Source: Fibrella forsythiae
GTDB lineage: Bacteria; Bacteroidota; Bacteroidia; Cytophagales; Spirosomataceae
Direction of reading: 5' to 3'
Length of the DNA stretch: 64,000 bases
NCBI RefSeq assembly: GCF_017353175.1
Contig: NZ_JAFMYW010000013.1
Span: 89,998 to 153,997 of the forward strand
Positions 25,001 through 32,095 of this stretch are shown here, piece by piece (position 1 is the stretch's first letter; the number at the start of each line of letters is the position of its first letter). Made by a program: the position numbers and the translations under genes. Below the pieces are notes generated by a model. The model made no database searches, was not told the DNA's origin, and worked only from the letters and a program-made list of their open reading frames with translations.

Positions 25001-25263
25001 AAGCCAGGGGTATCGCCCCCATCGCACATGTTGCGTATGTACAGCTGGTCATCCGGGTAGCGTAGCTGAAGCTCAGTTTCGAAATGACCGTAGTTCATCA
25101 TTCGCGACCCCAGGTTATTACCCAGCAGCATAATGTGGCTGCCTTTTTCGACTTTCAGCACATCGGGCTGGTTAAACTGGAAGGCGCTGAATGCAACAGC
25201 AAATAGCCCTGAAAGGGCGAACAGTACGCTAAAACGCGTAGTTCGGGGAGACAGAGAGCGCAT
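22087..25263 (-). CDS. SGNH-like / PVC-type haem-binding propeller / HEAT / cytochrome c fusion
   Basis: This 1058-residue exported protein has a signal peptide (1-25), an SGNH-hydrolase-like domain (about 37-270; G-Y-N-E-S-F and N-D-E-G-Y blocks), and a PVC-type dehydrogenase beta-propeller (about 385-720) with two Ca-binding-like D-x-N-x-D-x-x-A-D loops and D-H-D-T-H-H-N-S-H. A HEAT-like helical region (about 735-900) and a C-terminal cytochrome c domain with C-T-T-C-H at 939-943 complete it. It probably oxidises a sugar-type substrate in the periplasm and passes electrons to its own haem. It ends 8 bp before an inverted repeat and starts 4 bp after the ThuA gene. Confidence 0.88.
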   Translation of the reverse strand: MRSLSPRTTRFSVLFALSGLFAVAFSAFQFNQPDVLKVEKGSHIMLLGNNLGSRMMNYGHFETELQLRYPDDQLYIRNMCDGGDTPGFRPHSSRNTPWAFPGAEKFQTEYANKSESEGHMEYPDQWLTRLKADIIVAFFGYNESFQGKAGLANYKAELDAFVKWTLKQKYNGVSAPQLALVSPIAFEDLSGTYDLPNGKVENENLSLYANAMREVADQNNVLFVDAFTPSQNWYAASKEPLTIDGSQLNDEGYIKLGTLLADQLFGKTSAKAEANRQLVREAVLEKNWMWHNDYKIPNGVHVYGRRYNPFGPDNYPAEIEKIRQMTAIRDTAVWVAASKGEKMDIAAADQRTKVLPPVKTNFNPEKNGSLTYLYGQEALSKLKVPAGYKIELFASEEEFPDLAKPMQMSFDGKGRLWVAVMPSYPHYKPGDAKPNDKILIFEDTNGDGKADKETVFADGLHLPLGFEIAKEGVYVSQGTNLKIFTDTNGDDKADKSEILLSGFDDHDTHHNSHAFTVDPSGAIYSGEGVFLHTNVETSYGPVRATNGGFYRYAPQLRKLERTAQLSIPNPWGIAFDDWGQPFFAETSSPDVRWMMPGTVLPRYGEATHKSVQLIEKDHMVRPTSGLEFVSSRHFPDEIQGDFLINNTIGFLGMKEHTLVDDGTGYKSRHRQDLVVSEDRNFRPVDMEFAPDGSLFLIDWHNILIGHMQHNARDPLRDHSHGRIYRITYPARPLVTPAKIDGASIEQLLDNLKLPEYRTRYRTRRELRGRDASQVLARLNAWVAGLDKKDPRYEHHLLEGLWVSWGMNKVDQKLLRQVLKAKDYHARAAAVQVVRYTGHQVPDQAALLMQAARDENSRVRLDAIVAASWIGKEKGLPILAEAAKKPLDDWMVHAYDAALAHLKGENVKKEKEIAVKSTLKGEELALFNLGKTIYAKEGYCTTCHQPDGKGLAASGFPPLTGTNWVSGNQDRLIKIALNGLMGPIEVVGKTYPGQVPMTPFGGLLKDNEIAAVLTYVRNSFGNNASAITPDQVKKVRAATASKVDFYSPDQLLKAHPMEK

Positions 25264-25267
25264 CAGA

Positions 25268-26170
25268 TCAAGGCTGTTTAGGGTGGCCGTAGGGTACGTT
25301 GATGTCGAGTTTCCCCTTCCATCGCTTAGGAACGGACTTGCCCGCAGCCCAATGGATGGCGTTAATGACCAGTCGCTGAAAGGCTTCGACCTGAAAATCT
25401 TCGGGATGACCCAGTGTAGTCAAGAACGCTTTACCGCCCCACTGATTTTGCCAGGTCCAGGCCACGGGGTTATCAATAGCGGCTTTGTCAGGATTCACTG
25501 ACTTGCCCATCAACAGCGGCACCGCGCCTTTGGCCGGGTAGTCAGGTAGAACGCGATACAGCCAAGATGCGGCGTGAAATGCTGGCGCAACACCCGTTAA
25601 AATCGGATTGTTGGCTGCTTCGGGGATGATGGTAACGTCGGTCGTGCTTTTGTGGCCGTAGTGCGTGTGCTGCGCTTTTCCACCCCAGCCGGGCGGTGCG
25701 CCGAAGGCAAATTCGCCAAAGCTGTTCCAGCGTTCGCGCGGGTCACCGGCCGGAAAATTGAACGCGTGGGTTGTGGTTCGGAAACCCATAACCGGTTTAC
25801 CCGATTTCAGGTAAGCATCAATATAATTGAGCTGTTCCTGAGGCAGTTGCCGCCAGCGGAGGTAAAAAACGGCCAGATCAGCATCTTTGAGCGCTTCAAG
25901 GCCGGGAATGTCTTTTTCGCCGTTATAATCCGGGTACGCTTTCAGCACCTTTGTTCGCATGCCGTAGTTTTTCTCCAGCTCAGCGGCAATCAGCGGTAGG
26001 GTCAGCTCACCGCTGTATTCATGATCACCAGTAACGAATACGACCAGCGGCTTAGTCGCTTTTGCCGCCGCGGGTTTCAGTCGATCGGCAATAGCGTCGG
26101 GCAGGCCTAATTGAGTGAGTGCCAGCAACCCGGCAGTATAATGAATGAATTCGCGGCGGCTATTTTTCAT
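25268..26170 (-). CDS. ThuA domain-containing exported protein
   Basis: This 300-residue protein starts M-K-N-S-R-R-E-F-I-H-Y, a Tat-like signal; a longer upstream frame lies in an inverted repeat and is rejected. The ThuA (class I GATase-fold) domain follows, with F-V-T-G-D-H-E-Y-S, Y-L-R-W-R-Q-L-P, and F-R-T-T-T-H-A-F near the nucleophile-elbow position. ThuA proteins occur in trehalose/keto-sugar use loci. The gap to the PVC-type gene is 4 bp, so the two are an operon. Confidence 0.88.
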   Translation of the reverse strand: MKNSRREFIHYTAGLLALTQLGLPDAIADRLKPAAAKATKPLVVFVTGDHEYSGELTLPLIAAELEKNYGMRTKVLKAYPDYNGEKDIPGLEALKDADLAVFYLRWRQLPQEQLNYIDAYLKSGKPVMGFRTTTHAFNFPAGDPRERWNSFGEFAFGAPPGWGGKAQHTHYGHKSTTDVTIIPEAANNPILTGVAPAFHAASWLYRVLPDYPAKGAVPLLMGKSVNPDKAAIDNPVAWTWQNQWGGKAFLTTLGHPEDFQVEAFQRLVINAIHWAAGKSVPKRWKGKLDINVPYGHPKQP

Positions 26171-26177
26171 ACTTAAT

Positions 26178-26298
26178 TGGATACGCAGATTGAGGGAATT
26201 GAACGGATTTGCGCGGATTTTTGGATTTAAACTGATCAGCCCCGCTTTAATTAAAAAATCTGCGCAAATCCGTTTAATCCCCTCAATCTGCGTATCCA
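26178..26298. repeat. 45-bp imperfect inverted repeat
   Basis: Arms 26178-26222 and 26254-26298 pair over 45 bp with only a few mismatches (outer part GGATACGCAGATTGAGGG). It separates the ThuA gene from the Gfo/Idh/MocA gene, both minus strand, and lies 33 bp after the latter's stop. Confidence 0.8.
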
Positions 26299-26331
26299 TT
26301 AGACACTCATAAAAAAGCGGTGTGCTATAGT

Positions 26332-27486
26332 TTATACCGTTACGCCGGTCTCTTTCCAGCTTTTCGAGGTGGCCGATTCGAGTACGGCTTCGCAGACTTT
26401 CTGGGTTTCGAGCGCGTCCTGGAAATTCGGAGAGCAGGGTTCGCCAGTTTCCAGGCTCTTCAGGAAGTCAGCCACCTGATGCAGGAAGGTATGTTCGTAG
26501 CCAATGCTAGTCCCCGGAATCCACCAGCGGTTCATGTAGGGCTGATCTCCGTCGGAAACGTGAATGTTGCGCCACCCCCGCACGACCGATTCGTCAGAAT
26601 GATCGAAGTATTCCAGGCGATTCATGTCGTGCAGATCCCAGCGAATCGACGCGTGTTCGCCGTTAATTTCGAAAGTGTACAGTGCCTTGTGGCCACGTGC
26701 ATACCGGGTTGCTTCAAAGAGACCCAACGAACCGTTGTCGAAGTGGCAGTGAAACAGGCAGGCATCGTCGATCCCGACGGGCTCTACCTTGCCGGTCAGC
26801 TGGTGCATGCGCTCTTTTACGAAGGTTTTGGTCATGGCCGATACATCCGTAATGGCACCGTTGAGCCACATGGCCGTATCGATGCAGTGCGCCAGGAGAT
26901 CGCCCGTTACCCCTGAGCCGGCGGCGGCGGCATCGAGTCGCCAGAGGGCCGTTCCACCCTGCGGCAAGTCGGCGTTGATGGTCCAGTCTTGCAGGAAGTT
27001 GGCCCGATAATGGAAAATCTTGCCCAGTTTACCGGAATCAACGATTTGTTTGGCCAGCGTAACGGCCGGCACACGCCGGTAGTTGTACCAGACGGTGTTG
27101 GGTACGTTCGCTTTCTCAATAGCATCGACCATGCCCTGCGCTTCGGCCAACGTGCGGGCCAGGGGTTTTTCGCAAAGAATCATTTTTCCCGCCTCAGCCG
27201 CGGCAATGGCAATTTCGGCGTGTGTATCGTTGGGCGTACAAATGTCGACGGCATCGATATCATCACGGGCAATCAGGGCCTTCCAATCGGTTTCAAACGA
27301 CTCGTAGCCCCATTGTTCAGCAAAAGCTTTTACGCCCGCTTCATTCCGTGAACACACGGCTTTCAATACCGGCCGATACTCGAGTTCAGAAAAGAAATGA
27401 GCTACCTGAAAGTAGCCGTTTGTATGGATCCGGCCCATGAGGCCAGTTCCGATTAAGCCAATTCTGAGTTCTTTTTTGGTTGACAT
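26332..27486 (-). CDS. Gfo/Idh/MocA-family oxidoreductase
   Basis: This 384-residue NAD(P)-dependent enzyme starts [18 protein letters not shown]. Its Rossmann motif is G-T-G-L-M-G, and the catalytic-region motif C-E-K-P-L-A is near 110. It has no signal peptide, unlike the exported relative at 12044. It probably oxidises or reduces a sugar, keto-sugar or inositol-type ring. It is in the same direction as the TIM-barrel isomerase upstream; the two are likely one pathway. Confidence 0.9.
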   Translation of the reverse strand: MSTKKELRIGLIGTGLMGRIHTNGYFQVAHFFSELEYRPVLKAVCSRNEAGVKAFAEQWGYESFETDWKALIARDDIDAVDICTPNDTHAEIAIAAAEAGKMILCEKPLARTLAEAQGMVDAIEKANVPNTVWYNYRRVPAVTLAKQIVDSGKLGKIFHYRANFLQDWTINADLPQGGTALWRLDAAAAGSGVTGDLLAHCIDTAMWLNGAITDVSAMTKTFVKERMHQLTGKVEPVGIDDACLFHCHFDNGSLGLFEATRYARGHKALYTFEINGEHASIRWDLHDMNRLEYFDHSDESVVRGWRNIHVSDGDQPYMNRWWIPGTSIGYEHTFLHQVADFLKSLETGEPCSPNFQDALETQKVCEAVLESATSKSWKETGVTV

Positions 27487-27531
27487 AGTTAAGGGAAAGG
27501 TCAATTTGTTGTCATTCGCTTCCAGCGTTAT

Positions 27532-27625
27532 TATGCTGCCCTGTCATTTATGGTCATTGATAGTAAGGCCATTAATGACTATGAATGACTTTACTACCAA
27601 TGACCATGAATGACAGGGCAGCATA
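27532..27625. repeat. Stop-proximal inverted repeat
   Basis: Arms 27532-27566 and 27591-27625 pair over 35 bp with two mismatches (outer TATGCTGCCCTGTCATT). It begins 4 bp after the stop of the TIM-barrel gene (minus strand). The inner part is built of repeated AATGAC-type words. Confidence 0.8.
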
Positions 27626-27629
27626 CGTA

Positions 27630-28661
27630 TTACACCTCGTACCAGCCGTGCTTCTTACGTACCTCGATCATGGTGGCCAGAATGTCGTTCCAGGTTTGCT
27701 GGTTGGTCATCACCGCGTTGGGGAACATGCAGCCATCCCAGCAAATATGCTTGAACGTTTTGGTGAGCTGACCGTTTTCATCGCGCAGCCAGAAGCCTGC
27801 GTCGTTGGCTACATCGAGTTTACCGTTGGGGTCCAGCGCCTGACAGTGGCGACCGGTTTTGTCGTGCGAGCCTGAGCCGAAGACAGTGCCGTCGTTTTGG
27901 GCCACGTGGAAATCGATGGTCCAGGGGCGCAGGGCATCAGAAACGGTCTTCAGCCCTTCGGTTAGTGCCGCGCGGTCGTTCCAGTCGAAATCGTCGGGCA
28001 GAATACGGTCTTGCGGACGGTTATAACCGAGCAGGTACAGTAACGTATGCGCCATGTCGGCCTGGAAACCCATGTTTGGGCGGTCAACCGCTTCAAGGGT
28101 TTCGAGCATCGTTTTCCAGCTGTGCATGCCGCCCCAGCAGATCTCCCCTTCGGCGGCCAGTTTCTCGCCAAAGTCAGCGGCAACATCGCAGGCTTCGCGG
28201 AAAGTCTGGGCAATGAGTTTGGTGTTTCCAGATGGGTCAGCATCCCAACTGTGGGGCGAACTGGCCGAGTCGATCCTGACCACGCCGCTGGGCCGCACAC
28301 CAAGCTCGGTCAGCCGTTGACCGATGTGGCACGATTTACGGACCATCTCCACAAACTGGGTACGTTCCTCTTTGCTACCCATTGCCGGACCGCCCCAGAT
28401 AGGTGCCACCAGCGAACCGATTTTCAGGTTATGTCCCGACACTTTATCGGCCAGACGTTTGATGCCGTCGTCGTCCAGGTTAACGTCGATGTGCTCGAAC
28501 AGGGCGAGGTCGACGCCATCGAATTTCACGCCATCTACTTCGGCAGCGGCGGTCAGATCCAGCATGGTATCAAAGGCAATGACGGGCTCCGAATCGGGGC
28601 CCTTGCCAACCACGCCGGGCCACATGGCATTGTGCAGTTTGGGATAGTTATTTTCGTTCAT
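27630..28661 (-). CDS. TIM-barrel sugar isomerase/epimerase-like protein
   Basis: This 343-residue protein has xylose-isomerase-like features: F-D-G-V-D-L-A, V-A-P-I-W-G-G, W-G-G-M-H-S-W near the middle, G-F-Q-A-D-M-A-H-T and [10 protein letters not shown] near the metal-ligand positions. It has no signal peptide. It is longer than the other two isomerase-like proteins and is probably a separate subfamily. It lies between the Gfo/Idh/MocA gene and the cupin gene in the same direction. Confidence 0.82.
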   Translation of the reverse strand: MNENNYPKLHNAMWPGVVGKGPDSEPVIAFDTMLDLTAAAEVDGVKFDGVDLALFEHIDVNLDDDGIKRLADKVSGHNLKIGSLVAPIWGGPAMGSKEERTQFVEMVRKSCHIGQRLTELGVRPSGVVRIDSASSPHSWDADPSGNTKLIAQTFREACDVAADFGEKLAAEGEICWGGMHSWKTMLETLEAVDRPNMGFQADMAHTLLYLLGYNRPQDRILPDDFDWNDRAALTEGLKTVSDALRPWTIDFHVAQNDGTVFGSGSHDKTGRHCQALDPNGKLDVANDAGFWLRDENGQLTKTFKHICWDGCMFPNAVMTNQQTWNDILATMIEVRKKHGWYEV

Positions 28662-28670
28662 GGGGATTGG

Positions 28671-28800
28671 AATTGGTTGATTGGTTGACTGGGTAATTAG
28701 TTGATTAGACGACTGGGTGACTGGGTGATAGGTTGACTAATTCGCACAGATCTTACGAACGCCCTAATTACCCGGTCAACCAATTAGCCAATCAACCAAT
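28671..28800. repeat. Octanucleotide-type repeats forming an imperfect inverted repeat
   Basis: The left part is built of GGTTGATT/GGTTGACT-type 8-mers, the right part of AACCAATT/AACCAATC, so the two can fold on each other. The right end continues into the last codons of the cupin gene, where the repeat supplies the tail L-V-I-G and the stop codon. Same family as 19916-20252. Confidence 0.75.
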
Positions 28801-30018
28801 CACCAAATCAGGGTTCGATGGGCCGAAGTGTTTCAGGATCACGATCGGGTCGGTGGTGGATGGGTTTACGATGGTAACGCCTTCCATGGCCGCTTTTTCA
28901 CTGACGAAAAACTCGTCGTTCGTCAGTTGGCCGTACCGGATCAGGGCGGGGGTCTCGATGTCCCAGACGCCCAGTTTACCGTGGCCCTGCATCACGATCA
29001 GGCCGTAGGCAGCGCTGTCTTTGATGGTCACAGTAGTACCCGGCATAACGGTCAACTCTTTGGCACTGAACGCGTCTGATTTGTAGCAAACCCAGTTTTC
29101 AACGTACCCGGCGGCTTCCATTTCGGCTTTATCCCGAACCGGCAGCGGTGCCATGAACCGATTGGCCATCATCTGCGGGTCAACATTCAGGTCCCAATCG
29201 ATGGCTTCCATCAGTTGGTCGTAATCGCCGATCCGTTCTTTTGGCGTGCCATTCCAAAGCAACTCTTCGGGAATGATCGCTTCATTCACCAGCGACTGAT
29301 ACATAGCAAAAACATCGGACGCTTTTTGAGGCTCGTAGGTGCACAGACTACCCGGCGCGTGGAGCAGTCCGGGCGGTACATCCCAGCCGGTTCCGGGCTC
29401 TAGGCGATAGGCCATCGAGTAGTTGGTGATCTTGTTGTCGCCCTTCGTGAAGTTCATCAGGCACTCCTTGATCTGCTCTTTCGACGTACCTGGCGCAATA
29501 CCGATGAACGTGTATGGAAAATCGCCGCCGTGGTTATTCAGTTGCGGCGGGAAGTAATAGGCTTCGGGTTTACCCAGTTGACCAATGTGTGCAGCCTGCT
29601 CGTCGTTGTGGTGCAGGTGATGCGGCAACGGGCCCATGTTGTCGAAAAACTTGGAGTACATGGGCCAGCTACCGTACTGATCCCAAAGCCGGTCGCCGAT
29701 CAGACTACCTTTCAGTTCCTCGACGGCATCTTTCAGCAGGAACTGTACCTCCTGATCGCCGTCGTTGAAAACGATGGCACTGAGTCCTTCATTTTCGCCA
29801 GTCAGCGGACCGTTTTTCGCCGGGGTCGTTGACGACAGCCAGCGTTCGTCGATGCCGCCGCGCTCGCCGCCCAGCACGTAGTAATCGTTCGGATGAAGTT
29901 TGATGCGCCGACCGGGGACGCAAAACGACCGGGGCACCCAGGTTGGGGCCAGCCGTAGCACGCCTTTTCCCTGGTCTAATGCTTTTGCTGCTATACTCAT
30001 TGTTGCGGTTGTTTCCAT
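28792..30018 (-). CDS. Cupin-fold protein related to mannose-6-phosphate isomerase
   Basis: This 408-residue cytoplasmic protein has a likely metal site H-H-L-H-H-N-D-E at 133-140 and a second region Y-R-L-E-P-G-T-G-W-D-V-P-P-G-L-L-H-A-P-G characteristic of type I phosphomannose isomerase-like cupins. A C-terminal small cupin domain includes V-M-P-G-T-T-V-T-I-K-D. It likely isomerises a sugar, but classical mannose-6-phosphate isomerase activity is not assured. A second in-frame Met (residue 7) is an alternative start. Confidence 0.78.
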   Translation of the reverse strand: METTATMSIAAKALDQGKGVLRLAPTWVPRSFCVPGRRIKLHPNDYYVLGGERGGIDERWLSSTTPAKNGPLTGENEGLSAIVFNDGDQEVQFLLKDAVEELKGSLIGDRLWDQYGSWPMYSKFFDNMGPLPHHLHHNDEQAAHIGQLGKPEAYYFPPQLNNHGGDFPYTFIGIAPGTSKEQIKECLMNFTKGDNKITNYSMAYRLEPGTGWDVPPGLLHAPGSLCTYEPQKASDVFAMYQSLVNEAIIPEELLWNGTPKERIGDYDQLMEAIDWDLNVDPQMMANRFMAPLPVRDKAEMEAAGYVENWVCYKSDAFSAKELTVMPGTTVTIKDSAAYGLIVMQGHGKLGVWDIETPALIRYGQLTNDEFFVSEKAAMEGVTIVNPSTTDPIVILKHFGPSNPDLVIG

Positions 30019-30064
30019 GAAGGGTTTAGTTTTTAAAGAAGAGGTCGTTGGTTGGGCTATCTTA

Positions 30065-30165
30065 TTTTGTCATCCCGACAACGGAGGGATCGTGGCGTTC
30101 CTTCTAATAGCGCTTGGCCCTTTTGACAAGAACGCCACGATCCCTCCGTTGTCGGGATGACAAAA
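30065..30165. repeat. Perfect 36-bp inverted repeat, TCATCCCGAC family
   Basis: Arms 30065-30100 and 30130-30165 are perfect reverse complements over 36 bp (core TCATCCCGACAACGGAGGGA). It begins 8 bp after the DUF4432 gene's stop (minus strand). Same family as 19952-20070. Confidence 0.85.
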
Positions 30166-30173
30166 AAGGACTA

Positions 30174-31238
30174 CTATCCTTGTCCTTGATTCACAAAGTC
30201 ATCAATCTGTTCTGCGCTACTCAGCACGGTCAGTTCAACATCATACAGTTGGGTTTCGCCAGGTTGCAACATGATCAACGTTTGGTTTTCCCGCGCCTTT
30301 GCCTGACCAATGGGCGGATGCGTACCGGGCTCAATACCCGTGACGTATTCACCTTTACCCCAATGCTGCCAGTTGGTTAGCCACGGGAGTTGCGCCTTCT
30401 GAAACCGGATCGATACGGCCAAACCGAGTTTGGTATTGTGCAGACCGGCCGTGCACCAGCCCGATGCATCAGGGGCGGCGTCGATAAACGCGACGGCTTC
30501 TCCCGTTCCCAGATGCGATTCCAACGGGGCAGGGCAGGTTTTAAAGTCGCTGCCTTCCCGGAAAATATCGGCATGAATACCACCTTCGCGCGGTTGCCAG
30601 TTGCCCCGCCAGATGAGCTTCGTGCCATCGTCGACCAGTGGCCAGCCGAAGTTGAGGTGGTAAAGCAGCATGTGCGGAGTGGGCGTATTGCCTCGGTTGG
30701 TCACCTCATCGTGAATGCGGATGGTAGGGTCGCCGAGGGTGGCCGAGATGGTCCGTTTCAGCTCGAGACTGGGACCAAAAATCTTGGTTTCCTTCATTCG
30801 ACCGGTAATGCTCATCGCCAGTCTTCCCATCACAGGATCAGGCTGAACGATGGATTCGATCTCCGCAGGTACGTTGCTGATATGTCCGTGAATGCCTCGT
30901 TCGCCATACGCATCGGACTCAGGTCCGCCCACATGCGCCAGCCCACAGGTGGTCAGCAAACCACCGTTGAAGGTTCTGAGCCAGTCGAGTCCTTTGTCAG
31001 AAAACGGTTGCGGCGTGGTGATGCCCGAGTGACATAACCAGGCCAGACTATGCTGGTTGTAGAATGCATCGGCAATATCCAGGCCCCGGTCAATGACGAC
31101 TTTGAAACGAAGTCCCGAGCCGGTGTTGATCCAGGCTACCCGAACGCCACGACCAGCGCCGTTGTCGAGAATTGCCGTTTCGATGCCCCCGACCTGCGCC
31201 GGGTTGTTGATTTTATCTGTCCAAGGGTACGGTGCCAA
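30174..31238 (-). CDS. DUF4432 / aldose 1-epimerase-like protein
   Basis: This 354-residue protein has features of the DUF4432 branch of galactose mutarotase-fold proteins: V-I-D-R-G-L-D-I-A-D-A, G-G-L-L-T-T-C-G-L-A-H-V-G-G-P, G-I-H-G-H-I, and H-M-L-L-Y-H-L-N-F-G-W-P, which provides the His of the fold. It would bind or epimerise a sugar. It has no signal peptide and lies 23 bp downstream of the DUF1080 gene. Confidence 0.85.
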   Translation of the reverse strand: MAPYPWTDKINNPAQVGGIETAILDNGAGRGVRVAWINTGSGLRFKVVIDRGLDIADAFYNQHSLAWLCHSGITTPQPFSDKGLDWLRTFNGGLLTTCGLAHVGGPESDAYGERGIHGHISNVPAEIESIVQPDPVMGRLAMSITGRMKETKIFGPSLELKRTISATLGDPTIRIHDEVTNRGNTPTPHMLLYHLNFGWPLVDDGTKLIWRGNWQPREGGIHADIFREGSDFKTCPAPLESHLGTGEAVAFIDAAPDASGWCTAGLHNTKLGLAVSIRFQKAQLPWLTNWQHWGKGEYVTGIEPGTHPPIGQAKARENQTLIMLQPGETQLYDVELTVLSSAEQIDDFVNQGQG

Positions 31239-31261
31239 GGGATAGGTGGGGTTATGGGCGA

Positions 31262-32026
31262 CTACAACGTTTTCAGCATCAGGTTTCTGTACTGTACTTT
31301 CATGGGTGGGCCAACGTGTACCTGTACACCCAGCAGCCCTTTTCTCATTCCATTTACGGTGTCTTCGTCCGTGACATCGCTCATCAATACGCCGTTGATA
31401 TAATGCTGGAGGTGGTTTCCTTTCACAACCAGGTGAAACTTGTTCCAGTCCTCCGGTTTGATAAACGTCTTGAGCGAATCCGAGCTACCCAGTGAGCCAG
31501 TGACGGTCAAGCCATTCCAGGCATTGTTCTTCACATTGGCGCGAACTCCTTCGGGCGTCGCGGAACCGGTATAGGCCGGGATCGTGGTTTTCTGTCCCCG
31601 ATAGGCCAGCGTTGTCCGTTTGCGTTCTTCGTAGTTCTGCCCGGTGTAGCGCATTTTGCCGTCGATGTCGGCCTGGTAGCCACGCAGGGCAAACGGTACG
31701 TCAGTCAACCGGTCGCTGCGGTAGTTGATGCCCGAGTTTCCCTCGGCGGTGATGTTGAACTCGCCGGTGAACTCAAAGTCAGCGGGCTCACCCCCTTTCC
31801 AGATAATGAACGAGTTGGTTTTCAGCAATGTAGCAGGCGTAATTTCCCCGACCAGCACACCGTTCTCCACGCGCCAGTATGTCGGATCACCTTCCCAGCC
31901 GTTGAGCGTCTTTCCATCGAATATCTGGACGAAGCCGTCTTTTTTCGCTTTTTTGCTCTGCGCATCACAAACCGTTGCGAAGGTCACCGCCAACGTTGCG
32001 ATCAGGAATAACGTTCTTTGCATCAT
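31262..32026 (-). CDS. DUF1080 protein (3-keto-disaccharide hydrolase family)
   Basis: This 254-residue exported protein has a signal peptide (1-22) and the family opening F-D-G-K-T-L-N-G-W-E-G. A concanavalin-like fold follows, with G-N-S-G-I-N-Y-R-S-D, G-Y-Q-A-D-I-D-G, and L-V-V-K-G-N-H-L-Q-H-Y-I-N-G. DUF1080 (PF06439) members cleave 3-keto-glycosides made by a prior oxidation. This fits the Gfo/Idh/MocA and PVC-type proteins nearby. It lies 69 bp after the large haem-binding protein gene. Confidence 0.9.
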   Translation of the reverse strand: MMQRTLFLIATLAVTFATVCDAQSKKAKKDGFVQIFDGKTLNGWEGDPTYWRVENGVLVGEITPATLLKTNSFIIWKGGEPADFEFTGEFNITAEGNSGINYRSDRLTDVPFALRGYQADIDGKMRYTGQNYEERKRTTLAYRGQKTTIPAYTGSATPEGVRANVKNNAWNGLTVTGSLGSSDSLKTFIKPEDWNKFHLVVKGNHLQHYINGVLMSDVTDEDTVNGMRKGLLGVQVHVGPPMKVQYRNLMLKTL

Positions 32027-32095
32027 ACTCTGTAGGTAGTTTATAGGTTTTAGGCAGGCTTCGCGTTCTAAGTTGCTTTCGCGTAGCCCTTCGCC

